Under the pieces are notes generated by a model. That model was not told the origin of the DNA. It searched no databases and saw only the letters and a program-made list of their open reading frames with translations. 64,000 nucleotides of DNA, taken from Odobenus rosmarus divergens (taxonomy: Eukaryota > Chordata > Mammalia > Carnivora > Odobenidae). The position numbers were made by a program, and so were the translations under genes. Where the stretch lies: positions 2,466,919 to 2,530,918 of the forward strand of contig NW_004450583.1 of NCBI RefSeq assembly GCF_000321225.1, given 5' to 3'. Each line of letters opens with the position of its first letter. The first letter of the stretch is position 1. This document shows positions 33,167 to 44,455 of this stretch, piece after piece.

Positions 33167-33328
33167 TTTTTCCAGCCTTTTACTTTCAACCTATTGTGTA
33201 TTTGTATTAGAAATGCATTCTTGTAGATAGCATTCAGTTGAGCCTTATTTTTCCAACCTTTTACTTTCAACCTATTGTGTGTTTGTATTAGAAATACATT
33301 CTTGTAGGTAGCATTCAGTTGAGCCTTA
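33167..33328. repeat. 81-bp tandem duplication inside L1 ORF2 remnant
   Basis: 33167-33247 and 33248-33328 have equal length and differ at about 4 positions, all transitions. Both contain 'ttttactttcaacctattgt' and 'agcattcagttgagcctta'. Confidence 0.95.
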
Positions 33329-33357
33329 ATGTTTTATTCAGTTCAGTAATCTTTTCC

Positions 33358-33503
33358 TTTTTTTTTTTTTAAAAGATTTTATCTATTTATTTGACACAGA
33401 GAGAGAGAGCGCACAAGCAGGGGGAGCGGCAGGCAGAGGGAGAAGCAGGCTCCCCGTGGATCAGGGAGCCCATAGTGGGGCTCGATCGCAGGACCCTGGT
33501 ATG
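33358..33503 (-). mobile_element. Can-SINE (SINEC), antisense, 5'-truncated
   Basis: T-run, 'aaaagattttatctattta', 'gagagagcgcacaagcagg', 'gagaagcaggctccccg', 'ctcgatcgcaggaccctgg', then it stops; the tRNA-derived head is missing. No clear target-site duplication. It lies in the L1 block. Confidence 0.92.
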
Positions 33504-34628
33504 GCTCTAAGATCAGTTGAATGTAGGAATTCTGGATTGATAGTTTATATTTTCTCAGTGTTTTAAAGATGTTTTTCATTTGACTTCTGACAACCATTGT
33601 TTCTAACCACAGGCCAGCCATCACTTGTTTTGTTGTTTTCTGAATGTAATGTGTCTTTGTCCTTTGGATACTCTTAAGATTTTCTTGCTATCAGAGCACT
33701 GATAATGTTTCCTTTGTGTTTATCCAGCTTCAAGATTATGAAGACTTTTTGATCACTTTGCTATTGTTGTCCCTTAAATTGGAATATTTGTCCATTATTT
33801 GTTTGAATACTCTTTTTTACCTCATTCCCTCTTCTTGTCTTCTGGGGCTCCAATTACACATGTATTAGACCACTTGTTATTGTTCTATTTGACTGAGACT
33901 CATCATTTGTTTTAAACTTTTTTTCTCTCTGTTCTTTGTATTGAATAAATATTACTCATCTTCAAATATTATTGATCTCTATTCAAGTTGAACAGTTCTT
34001 CCCCTCCTTCCCTTAATATTTCGGTCTGCTGTTAAGAGCATTCAGTGTGTCTTTCATTTTAGATGTTTTACTTTGTTAGAGAATTCCATTTGGTTACTTT
34101 TTTGTAGTTTAAAATTTTATATTGAGATCCCACCATTTGTTTATTCATTATGACACTCCTTGAACACCTTGAAAATATTTATAATAGCTTTTTTAAAGTA
34201 TTCAAACATTTGGGTTATCTCATGGTCAGCTTCTCTTGCCTGATTTTTCTTGACTGTAAGTAATATTTTTAGATATCTAGTATTTGTATATAGGACATTG
34301 TGTTAATACATTGCATTCTGGATTCTGTTATCTTCCTTTGAAAATTGTTGACTTTTGTTCTAGATTGATTTTTACAGCTAAATTACTGGCTGATAACTTT
34401 GACCTTGGGGAGCCTTGTTTGTGAAACTTATTAGGGCAGCTCTGTTTAAATTTTGCTCTTGCTCTTAGTGCAAAATCATAATCCTGAGATACAGTCTGTA
34501 TTTTTAAGGTATTTTTCTTTAGGAGTTTTGATATAAAACTTAAGGTTCTTACCAAGCCCTTTTACCTTCTCAGAATTAAAGCTGCAAACTCTGACTCCCC
34601 ATGATGGCACCTTATGAAATATGTAGTG

Positions 34629-34661
34629 GGGTTTTGGTTTTTTTTTGGTTGTTGTTTTTTG

Positions 34662-34692
<31 letters not shown>

Positions 34693-34695
34693 TTG
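34629..34695. repeat. T-rich (TTTG)n low-complexity run
   Basis: A T-run with regular G interruptions, passing through TTTG units near 34668-34690. Confidence 0.85.
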
Positions 34696-35475
34696 AGCCT
34701 TTTACCTGTTAGCTTCTGCCAAGCTACTTGGACTTCATTTGTGCATCCCCATTTCAGGAGTAAGCTAAGGCTCTGTGAGACAGCATATACAGATTTACTA
34801 CCTCTGTCATTCCCTCTGTTCTGGGATTTCCCTTCACAACTTTCAGCTACTTTGACGACTCTGACCTCTGGCTGTGGAAGCCAGTGAGATTGGAGCTCTC
34901 TTCTTGAGATCTGGCTGCTAGGTACAGTATAGACTATGAAGTGGCCACAAAGGAGAAGCCATTTAAACACAGACATTACCGAATATGGTTCCCTTCTTTT
35001 ATAAAGGTCATTGAATTTCCTCTATTTCCTGCCTGCTTTGGTACCTCTCCAGTGCCTTCAATTAGTTGTTGCTTATATTTTCTCAGAGTTTAAAATGTTT
35101 ATCTGTTGGAGAGTTAGTCTGATACGAGTTACTTCATTATTACCGGGACAGGAACTTCCACAAATAGCTTTCTTAGATTTGTCTGTAATGCTGGAAATGG
35201 GGCTAGTAATAAGAATGTGCTTCTGCTATTCTCTTCACTTTGTTGTTGTTGTTGTTGTTTTGGTGATTAGGGATATTTTGATTATGCATCCCCCCTCCAG
35301 TGAGGATGACTTTTGCTGAATCCTTGTCTCACCTTACTCTGTTTTTCTGATAAGAATGACCTTCATGCTTATTGGGGGGACCTCTATCTGTGCTCATGAA
35401 GATGCCTGGAATTAAATGGCTCAACATGTGACTAATTTTATTACTGATTTTTAGTTTTATTTTTCATTGCACATG
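34696..35475. other. Unique sequence with a short (TTG)n run
   Basis: (TTG)6 lies at about 35242-35259. No repeat family or exon recognised. A 166-codon minus-strand open frame (34476-34976) spans the T-rich run and is Lys-rich for that reason only. Confidence 0.45.
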
Positions 35476-36620
35476 GGGATTCATTCATTCATTCATTCAG
35501 ACTGTCATTAATTATGGATTGAGAATCTATTGTGCGTGAGGCACAGTTCTAGGTGCTGCAGTTCATCAATCAGTAAAAGAAAGTTGCTACCTCCTGAAGC
35601 TTACTTTTTGTTTTTTAATTTTTTATTGTTATGTTAATCACCATACATTACATCATTAGTTCTTGATGTAGTGTTCCATGATTCATTGTTTGTGCATAAC
35701 ACCCAGTGCTCCACGCAGAATGTGTCCTCTTTAATACCCATCACCAGGCTAACCCATCCCCCCACCCTCCTCCCCTCTAGAACCCTCAGTTTGTTTTTCA
35801 GAGTCCATCGTCTCTCATGGTTCGTCTCCCCTCCGACTTAATCCCCTTCATTCTTCCCCTCCTGCTATCTTCTTCTTAACATATGTTGCATTATTTGTTT
35901 CAGAAGTACAGATCTGTGATTCGACAGTCTTGCACAATTCACAGCGCTCACCATAGCACATACCCTACCCAATGTCTATCACCCAGCCACCCCATCCCTC
36001 CCACCCCCCACCACTCCAGCAACACTCAGTTTGTTTCCTGAGATTAAGAATTTCTCCTGTCAGTGAGGTCATATGATACATGTCTTTCTCTGATTGACTT
36101 ATCTGAAGCTTACTTTGTAATTGGAGGCTGCAGAAAATAAATAGGAAATAGCTATGAGCTTGTGATAGGTATTCTGAAGACAATTAAGTGCAATCAAGAG
36201 CTAGTTAAGGTGTCTATGTGTCTCCTTTACTTAAGATTGCATGTTCAGGAACTCTCTGGTGGCGGAGATGTTTGTACCGGGAACAGAAGAATGAGAAAAA
36301 GCATGTCATGGGAGCATGTCAGGGAAGAGCACTCCAGGTAGATGGAACAGCAAATGTGAAGCCCTGAACAGGAGTGTGATTAATGAGCCAGAGGAGCAAC
36401 TAGTGGGCTTGTGGACTGGAGTGGTTTCCATTTGGGGGTCCTTTGAAGTCCCAGTGACACTTGGGCATTTACTCTGGATAAGACAGGAAACAATGGATGG
36501 TTTTGTATAGAGAAATAACATAGTCTAACTTAGGTCTTGAACTCTAGGAAGGCAAGAGGAGAAACCGGGAGGAAAGCAGCTGAAAAGCTGTTGTGACTGG
36601 TGAGAGAAGATGATGGTTGA
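35476..36620 (-). mobile_element. L2 LINE 3' region, antisense, split by a young L1
   Basis: (ATTC)5 at 35481-35500, then 'gaggcacagttctaggtgct' up to the L1. After it come 'aaataaataggaaatagc', 'agagcactccaggtagatgg', 'aacagcaaatgtgaagccct', 'gccagaggagcaactagtg', the antisense L2 order. The last 150 bases are weak. Confidence 0.65.
35594..36116 (-). mobile_element. Young carnivoran L1 3'-UTR, 5'-truncated, with 14-bp target-site duplication
   Basis: The plus strand starts with a T-rich tail, then 'attgttatgttaatcaccat', 'gtagtgttccatgattcat', 'acccatcaccaggctaac', 'cagagtccatcgtctctcat'. These are the reverse of the recent carnivoran L1 3'-UTR. Both flanks read CTGAAGCTTACTTT (35594-35607, 36103-36116). 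The insert is about 495 bases and non-coding. Confidence 0.95.
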
Positions 36621-37077
36621 TCTGGGTCCAGCGAAATAGCTTGTTAAGAGTTTGCTAGGTCCTCTGTATGATGCTTGCCTCCTAATCAGTTGTGTTCTGG
36701 ATCTCCTCCTTGCCCTGGCAGGGGCCAAAGCTTGAAGACTCCTGCTACTTAGAAAAACAAACATGATAGGGAAGGAAGCTTGCGTAGGGAAGGCAGCCCT
36801 AGCATGAAGCTTTGAGTGTTGTGAAATATTTGATTATGTGTGCCCATAGCCACATACCTCACTGGGTAAGTCACTGCAAATGTCATCTGGCTAATGTCCA
36901 TTAATGATTAGTTAATTATAAGGCTGCCATTTCTGTCCTTGGTCTGGCAGTTGGTTTATTTTACTGAAGGCAGTGTCTTTGGTAGCGTTTCTTTATCCCC
37001 CCAAAAAGGTTTTTTTTTTTTTAATATAAATTATAGCTTTAAGAACAAAGAATATTAAACACCATTAAATAAGAGAA
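36621..37077. other. Unique sequence, nothing recognised
   Basis: T-run at 37010-37022. No repeat family or exon recognised. Confidence 0.45.
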
Positions 37078-37125
37078 CCAAGCCCAGAACCTGGCACATA
37101 GTGTTTAATAAATGTTACTTGAAAT
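37078..37125 (+). mobile_element. MIR/L2 3'-end fragment
   Basis: 'gcccagaacctggcacatag' followed by 'taataaatgttacttgaa' is the shared MIR/L2 3' motif. Confidence 0.55.
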
Positions 37126-37499
37126 TAGACTCACTGTCTCTTTGATTATTAAAAAAAAACAACCCACCAATTTAATATATAAAGAGCCTCTAAAGGGAGT
37201 ACCAATAATTAGTTATATCAATAGTATATTATATTGAAACCAGAAGTAGCAACTATGTATATTTTCTTCATTTGTTAATTGCTGATGTTATTTGCAATGT
37301 ATCTAAATGGGTACCTTAATATGTATATTTTCCATAGCTCCTTTTGCTTCTGCCTTCTAGTTTCCCCTTTCTCCTTCCTACCCCTGCCCTCTCCCCGCAA
37401 ACCCCACCACCATCAAGTATTGAGGGCTAATCAAGTGTACTAGTCAGGGTTCCTGGCACTCTGTGCACCAGGACTCCTTGCAGCCTTCATTTTAGCATG
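37126..37499. other. Unique sequence, nothing recognised
   Basis: No repeat family, exon or RNA gene that I can support. Confidence 0.45.
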
Positions 37500-37640
37500 G
37501 TCATTGAGAGCACAACCCAAGAGTGAGACCCACTGGGTTCTATCCCAGCCCTATAGGCTGTGTGATCAGGGGCATTTTTCTAAACCTCTCCAAGCCTTGA
37601 TTTACTTACTGTAAAATGAAGATGAGAGCATAAGATCACG
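37500..37640 (+). mobile_element. MIR fragment, sense
   Basis: 'cccactgggttctatcccag', 'ctgtgtgatcaggggcattt', 'aaacctctccaagccttgat' and 'actgtaaaatgaagatgaga' follow MIR. A reverse MIR-like scrap ('gagaccctgagaagtcccaa') lies at about 37710-37770. Confidence 0.7.
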
Positions 37641-37857
37641 TAGTGAGCTGAGTATATGGTAACATACTCCACAGATCTCATGCTCATCCCCCCTTCACCC
37701 CCACCGCAGCCATAGAAAGAAACAGAGACCCTGAGAAGTCCCAAGGCTTGCCCAGGGACATGTAATACCATTCCACCTTTCATTCCGTCCACCTATCACC
37801 TACTTTGTTAAAAGAGAAAAGGCAGGTAGAACTGGGTGCTTGCCTGGCCATCACAAG

Positions 37858-38110
37858 AGGCAGCATAGCATGGTCTGTGAGAGTGTAGCTTCCTTAGGTG
37901 CAGATTTTGGCTCCGTCACTTACTGGCTGTGTGCCTGTGGGCAAGTTACTTAACCTCTCTCTGCCTCAATTTCCTTACCTGTAAAAAGGCGTTGATAATG
38001 CTACCTATTGCATAGAGCTGTTGTGAGGATCAAATGATTTCATACATGGGGCCTCTTGGAGCAGTGAGTGGCACATAGCGAGAAGCATGTAAGTATTGTG
38101 TGTTAATATT
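37858..38110 (+). mobile_element. MIR SINE, sense, full length
   Basis: One of the best MIRs here: 'ggcagcatagcatggtctg', 'cgtcacttactggctgtgt', 'ggcaagttacttaacctctc', 'aatttccttacctgtaaaaa', 'gagctgttgtgaggatcaaa', 'gtgagtggcacatagcgag'. Confidence 0.93.
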
Positions 38111-39515
38111 TGTGTCGATTGTGAAATGTAATTGAATGTTGCTAAGAGCTTATCTTTTCAGCAGCACTCCATTCAAGTGCCCACTTCCTCTGTGCTTGGG
38201 CTGAGACACCTCCCCGCCTCCGGCCCTGCACACGGTCTCCCTTCGGTGTGAGTGGGCACCCCTCTTTCCCCTGCAGCTCAGTCCCCAGGGCTTCTTCCCT
38301 CCTGTCTCAGCCTCCCCCTCTGGTTCTGGTCTGCCCTCTGCTGACCCACTCGCCGTTCCTGTCAGGTCAAAGATAGCGAGGCCTTTGTGGGGTGCCCAGG
38401 CGGCATGTCATGTCCCAGTGCTGTTGTACATCTTGTTTCAGAGATATTTTGCTGTAATGTTCTGTGACCTTTTCCATTGAGTGAGGTAGTTGGAGAGGCA
38501 CTCAGTAAGGGAAAATTGAGCTGTTTTATTCCTCCCCAAGGAGACTCCTGTTTTCTTTCCACCATTCATTTGAAAGCTATCATTTTCTTGATTTTATAGC
38601 TGAAAAACACCATTGATTCACTGGGTGTTAGATGCTAAGAGTTCTCCTATTGACATGTCTATTGACAGTTTTCAGTACATTCTGCGTCTAATTATCACTC
38701 TTGGCTAAATGATACACCTTGTGGGCTTGAGCGATGGAGCCGATAGCTCTCAGCACATTGTTCCAGCCATGTCTATTGAGCCCCGTGTCACAGCGGTGTG
38801 ATTTATGTGATCAGAAAGAAAATTTCTGTTGGTGTGCTGCATAATTAAAGCAAGTGCGGAATGACTGGTGACAAAAAATCAGGTCTGCCGATGTCATCCC
38901 CAAATGAGGAGAGATTTCTATGGTAAGCAGCTGTGACAGTGAAGAATCTCTCTTGGCATCTTTTGCTTTGCAATTTTCAAGGGTTCGATTTTCCTCCCAG
39001 CCCCGACTGAGGATTCCTCCTTTCCACTTTCCTGTCTCCTCGCGTTCAAAGCCCCAGGATATGTGTGCCCTTGTTCCCAGGGACTGCGGCCACGGGGGCT
39101 TGCTCTGGGAGGGCTCACTGTTGGTACATGCATGTTTGGGGAAGAGGTGGTTCATAGAATTGGGGCAGGCAGAAGCCCACATTTGCAACTGGGAGGATAG
39201 ATGGCTTAGCAAAATGCTTGTTCTTTGTAACGGCCAGTTTGAGTTTCTTAGGTTACAGCTGAAGGTGGAGGATGCCATTTTTCTCTGGGCAGGATGGCAG
39301 CAGTCCCTGCGTGTGAGTGGTGTTTTCTGAGGGTTTGGTGGAGATTCTCACTGGCCCCAGGCAGGAACACTGGGGAAGTGTAGGAGGCTGACAGGTGGTG
39401 AAGGCTGGCCTCGTGTGGTAAGCAACCCACTCCAGTGTGAGACAAACTCCTTTCTGCTTCAACTACTTTTTTACTCATGCAGTTGGCAAATGTTCTTCGG
39501 GAGCTCTTAGTAGTC
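38111..39515. other. Unique sequence; 38590-38900 may be conserved
   Basis: 38160-38350 is C-rich. 38590-38900 is repeat-free with AT-rich words (TCTAATTATCA, CATAATTAAAG) among scattered CpGs. Open frames of 155 and 136 codons overlap on opposite strands (38811-39330) and carry no domain. Confidence 0.4.
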
Positions 39516-39519
39516 AGGG

Positions 39520-39640
39520 AACCTACCTTTCCAGTGCTGGTTTAGTGACGGGTTTTCTGCATGGGCAAGGGTCAGGTTATTCAGCTTCTGGGGACCTCAG
39601 TTTTCTCATCTGTAAAATGAACCAGGGATTCTTTTTAGTG
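39520..39640 (+). mobile_element. MIR fragment, sense
   Basis: 'gacctcagttttctcatctg' with 'taaaatgaaccaggg' is the MIR middle; the 5' part is degraded. Confidence 0.6.
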
Positions 39641-41489
39641 CAAAAATACTGAGGCTTAACACATTTAGGGGCTTAGAGAATGTGGAGTTCTTCCTCTGAG
39701 TGGTCTCCTGAAGGAATTCGCTGGCCAGAAAGAAGTAGGTATGTTCGTGGTTCATTGAAAATGCCTCACTCCCTACTTCACGCGAGACTCCAGAAACCTT
39801 TAAGGGGAGCGTGTGTTACAGTGTGAGGCAGTTAATGGCAGGTATGGACAGGACATGTGGATCAAGGAATAGTAGACATTTCTAGGTACCTGAGTAGGCA
39901 GTGCATTTGGCCTGGTAGCTAGCAAGAGTCACAAGTAGGACTGGGCTCGGGTGTTGGTAGGTGGTTGTGGCTGTGCCAGAGGGTCCGGACCTTGAGGGGC
40001 TTGATGGCTGATGTTGTGATGGGAGGGACTTTTGAGGTCATTCATTCTGGACAGGCTACTTTCCTGGAAGCCAGAGACCTTGTGTGACCTCTGGTACCAT
40101 CAATTCTTACTTAATGAACCTCTCTGTGTGGCATTTTTTGCAGTTCAGATGTTTAGAATGAGAAGGAGGGAGAGGTATGAATATCAAAGACATAACTAAT
40201 TTGATGTGAGAAAGCTCACCCATGCACAAGACCACAGACTCTGATTCGAGTCGGTATCTTACAACTGGGATTTTTTTTGAATACAGAGGTTCTAAGACAT
40301 CTCTGTTATCTTTGAGGATACGTTCGTTATCTTATGACTGGGGGTCATGGTACTTTGTCCTGAAGATCAGATCAATCATACAACTTAGTAGGTTCCCGAA
40401 AACCTCAAGAAATCTCATACACTTTATTTTGTGATAATTGTTCATGTCTCTTTAGATCTGGACTAGTTCTCAAGCTGTTGATGCCCCTGGGTAAGGGGAG
40501 ACATTCCTCAGCAAATATGGGAAGGCTCTTTGAAGTTTCTGGTAGGATTATGGATTTTCTTCCCTTCTACAATAATTATTAAACATGTCTCTATGTGGAC
40601 TGCTCTGTACATTAACGTATTGTTAATGCAGCACAGCATCACCAGAAGATTCTGGGTGACTGATCAAGGTAACCTGCCTATTGCAGTTCCCTTTTTAACC
40701 CCCAATGCTTGATTTGACAGGTGGTTCAGCTTAGAAGTCCTGACTACCCCTTTCAAGTCACAGGCTGCAGTGATCACTTGTCACTATGGGACATGGATGT
40801 TCTGTGTGCCAGAATTCCCCTATCTTAACCACCGTTGATTTATCTAGACAATGGGGATTAGAGAAAAGAATGCACTTTGGGATTCTTGGACCCCATGGTT
40901 TTCTCTATTTGGTGTCTTGGGCTTTTAAAATGCCTCTCTTTTGGTGCCCATCTCTTCCCCCATCACAGCACACCTCCTGCTGGCAGAGGTATCACTTGGT
41001 CGATTTTAGGGCAATACAAGAATTGCTTTGCTTTGGTTGACATATAATATGATTTTCCCCAAACTGCTTCTGGCCTCTACCTGTTTGAGCTCTGGAATCC
41101 CTTCAGGGAGTGCATGTGCAGCATATGTTCTCACCTCTCAATTCACTGTGACTTGAGCCAGAATTCTGTCCTGTGGCCATCGCCGCTCCAAATCCCAGCG
41201 AGTGGTGGGAGCATGTAAGGTGGAGTGAGCGTAAGCGTACGGCCGGGGTTTGTAGGGGGAGGGCTGTGTGGTGCAGCGGGGGAAGGAGGGAAGCACCATT
41301 TCCCCTCTGGGATTGTCAAGAGAGGTAGAGCCCTTCCAAGGAGACATAGAGACACAGCTAATCAGACAGAGCAAGGGCCTGGGCAGCCTCAGGCTCGCCT
41401 GGTGAGTGAGGGGGCAGAGTGGCCTGCATTGCCTAGCCATCAGCAGGGGGTCTCGGAATTCAATGCTTCCCTCAAGCAGCCCAGCTCCT
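39641..41489. other. Unique sequence, nothing recognised
   Basis: Faint MIR- or L2-like words (40075-40130, 39840-40030) are too weak to call. No exon recognised. Confidence 0.4.
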
Positions 41490-42460
41490 TGAAACATCAA
41501 ATTCTTATTTTTGTTCTTTTCTGTCTCTGGGATTGTTTATGCATCTCAAATGAGCTGTAAAGAAAATTTCGTACGTTCTCCAAACTTTTACTTTAAAGGA
41601 GGCAGGTTGAAAAAAGGAGCACCATCACGTTAAATGCCAGCTATTGTGCTTTTCATTAGACTTGATGAACAGTGGCCTAAAATGGCAGGGGATTAAATTG
41701 ATGTAATGACAAGAATTCATATAGGAGACTGTGGGGATGGAGCAGAATAATGTTGAGGCTTCACAGGATTGTGGTATTCTTTGATCTGCCTCGGATGGAA
41801 AACATAATATATCTGTATTTATGTTGATTCTAAATAGGGAGTGTGTAAACAGAGGCATGCCATTTTTCCTACTGTCTTCGAGTTGAAATTAAATAGCTAT
41901 CCATTTTGGGCGGTGGGCATATTTCTGAGTAATGAGTTAAATGCAGTTTTTGAACATTTGGATCTTATTGTACATCACAATAAGAGCATTTTTGCTCAAT
42001 TGGGTTCAGCTCAAGAGGCACACAGTATGTGGGCATTTGTGAATTATTCATTTGTTAAAGGGCGTTCTCTTTATTTTTCAAAAAATTCACCTTTGTCTTG
42101 GTGAATTTAAGCAGTAACAACCACAACCCTGAGTAGATAAACACCTTTTTCCAGTATCAGTCTTTGATGCAGGGAGTTGCAGATGAGATGTTCCTGCCTT
42201 CTAGAGAAATACATATGTGTCTTTCATCTGGGAAACGTCTTTCTAGGGCAATACCAGCTGGAAGATGTCAGCTGAGATGACCAAACACTTGATCAATTGA
42301 CGAGGAGTGTGTCAAAGGTGACTGAGAGCTATTTATATTCAGTATGTTTGAAAGCACTTTGAAAAGTATAGTGTGCTTAACGTGCATTTGTATATAATAT
42401 GAAAGCATATTTCTATTAGGCACATTTTAACATATGGTTCCGGGAAAGAAGAAGGTGTTG
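41490..42460. other. Nearly 1 kb repeat-free block, possible conserved non-coding DNA
   Basis: No transposon remains that I can see. AT-rich, with motif-like words ('tatgcatctcaaatgagctg', 'gtgaattattcatttgtta', 'attgacgagg') and a short inverted pair: AAAAAATTCACC near 42079 and GGTGAATTTAAG near 42099. This is the longest such block in the window. Confidence 0.3.
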
Positions 42461-42599
42461 CACTGTGCTCCAACTTTGTTTGTTCCCCCCTGGACATAGC
42501 TAGAAAATCATGTTTATGTAATTATTTGAGTAATGATGTTCACACTGTTTAAGGCTTCATAGGGAACTGCTCTAATTTCTTAAAACACTGCTTTTATTG

Positions 42600-42920
42600 C
42601 CTCCACACTTAGTTCAGGAAAGTGTAAACTCCCTATCCTGGGTTCAAGGCTCTCCCCAGTTTTGACTGACTCTGCTCTGCCGTGAATCCCCTGTGCCAGA
42701 ATGTTCCGCTCGCCATGAGTTCCCATTCCCATTTGGGCTTCTGTTGCACCATTCCGTCTATTGGACGGACCAGCTTCTCCTGCTGTCTGCCTCCTAGATG
42801 CACTGGTGCTCTGAGACACTGCTTGTGCCCACCCCCCCGAAGCCTCCCCCTCAGTGGGCGTGTTCTGTTCTTATCCATGACTGTGTTGTGTAGCTCTTGT
42901 GTCTTCCCTGCTGGCTCTTA
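42600..42920 (+). mobile_element. Possible L2 LINE, sense
   Basis: 'ggttcaaggctctccccag' and 'gtgccagaatgttccgctc' parallel the L2 'tcaaggccctccacaatctgg' and following blocks. Weak similarity over about 300 bases. Confidence 0.35.
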
Positions 42921-42974
42921 GCCTTAATGGCACAGGGTAATAACAGTAATGACAATGGGAATAATAAAAACGCT

Positions 42975-44130
42975 TATTCAGCGGCTCTTACTGATTGCCT
43001 GTTGTTTGCTAGTGTCAGGGATGAAGTGGTAATCAAAAATCAGACATGGACCCTGGATTCGCGGCACTTATATTTCAGTGGGGAAGACACACCATTGCAG
43101 TCACTCAGGTCAATGTAAAAATGTCGACTGTGGCAGGTGGCACAGACAGGTAGGTACATGGCCCTGTGAGGGATTGTAAAAGGTCATATGAATTATTTGG
43201 GGAAGTCCATAAAGGCTCCCCTGAAGACAAGGCTGCCTACAGAATTTGCATGGCCCAGTGCAACATAAAAATGCAGGGTCTTTTTCTTCCAAATTAAGAC
43301 TTTCATCATGGCAACAGCAGAGCATTAAATCAAGCATATGGGGTCCTTGTAAACAGATCTAAGTACGACTGAGTGGTTGTACTCCCATCAAGCAGGCCCA
43401 TAGGGAGCAATGTTTGTGCTGAAATGTGAGGGCAGAATAGGATGGAAAGATGGTTCCAGGCAGAGGAAACAGCATGAACAGGGTCTTGGACACATTCAGA
43501 AACTGGATGGAGCTCACTGGGTCTAGAGTGCAGAGAGCAGGTGGGGGATGTGATGAGGCCAGGGAGGTAGAGAAGGCGACATGTAAGCCCAAGCACCACC
43601 CTGAAGCTTTCCGGTCTTTGTTTTATGAGTCACACACAGCTACTGAAGTGTTTTAAGCAGGAAGCTAACAAAATCGGGTTCAGGTTTTGTGAAGTCATAG
43701 TGGCTGCAGTGTACAAGACAGATGGCAGAGTGGCTGTAACAGTGAGAGTGGAGGGTTACAAGGTGAAAGGGTGGGGATTTCAATCAGGATGGTGCTGGTG
43801 GAGAGAGAAATGTTAAGTGGAAGTACATTGAGGAGACTCAGCTGGCAGGGCTTGACCCAGCAGCACTGAAGGAGCAAACAATGCTCAAGAAGACATCTTC
43901 ATTTCTGGCTTGGGACCATTAGGTTGGAACTCAAGAAATTGCTAATGTTCTGCCATTTTTTCATCTTCAGAAACAGCAGCTTCATAGGATACCGTCTAAC
44001 AGATGGGCAGTTGGTAGGACATTTCACTTCGATGGGGAGCATTTTGAGGAACAGTTGGGTTTTGGTCTGTTTGGGCTCTGGTGGTGATGAGGTGTGAGAG
44101 GAGATTGTAAATTGGGTTCTGATATGCTGA
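42975..44130 (-). mobile_element. Long L2 LINE 3' region, antisense
   Basis: 'tgtcagggatgaagtggtaa', 'acatggaccctggattcgcg', 'atttcagtggggaagacac', then 'ttccaggcagaggaaacagc', 'catgaacagggtcttgg', 'gttttaagcaggaagctaac' and 'ttcatttctggcttgggacc' follow antisense L2 over more than 1 kb. 43225-43365 does not fit and may be another old repeat. Confidence 0.6.
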
Positions 44131-44239
44131 CTTGGAAGTAACTTAGAAACCTATAAATGATGATGAGGAGGGGGCTGCTGCCTAGATGGGTGTGGAGCTT
44201 CCAGGAGTGGCCTGAGCAGAGATAGGATGTGTTTAAAAC

Positions 44240-44455
44240 AGGCGTGGTACGAGCACTTTACAAGGGTTACTTCTTTTATAATTTGCAGTAGTCCAGTGAG
44301 GAACATACTCTTGTACTCTTCTTGTAGATTCCCATATTGTGGCTCGGAGAGGTTAATTAACTTGTCCAAGGTCACACAACTAGCAAGTGGAGAAGCTGGG
44401 TAGCTGGGTTTCGAAGCCTGGTGATTTCAGTCTAGGGCCAAGGTCTTACCTCCTG
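44240..44455 (-). mobile_element. MIR SINE, antisense
   Basis: 'cgagcactttacaagggtta', 'ttaattaacttgtccaagg', 'tcacacaactagcaagtgg' and 'gctgggtttcgaagcctgg' follow reverse MIR. Confidence 0.85.

Larger units (their letters stand above)
30660..34560 (-). mobile_element. Antisense L1 block (ORF2 and 3'-UTR), composite
   Basis: 30680-30965 resembles an old L1 3'-UTR ('ttcatataaatgggatcaca'). 30975-31195 and 32309-33345 are reverse ORF2 ('tctaaattgttgaacttttt', 'tcttgctagtagtttatg', 'aagaactagcttttggattt', 'gtgtattctacacttattta'). 33520-34560 ('aggaattctggattgatagt', 'ggggctccaattacacatg') looks like the ORF1-side of an old L1. Stops are frequent; nothing is intact. A younger L1 and a Can-SINE are nested inside. 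Confidence 0.75.

Noticed and set aside
34476..34976. 166-codon open frame on the minus strand, the longest in the window
   Set aside because: Its Lys/Thr-rich middle is the translation of the T-rich low-complexity run, and part of it lies in the L1 block. No domain.
38811..39330. 155-codon minus-strand and 136-codon plus-strand open frames over the same bases
   Set aside because: Open on both strands by composition; neither product resembles a known protein and no splice or promoter context is seen.
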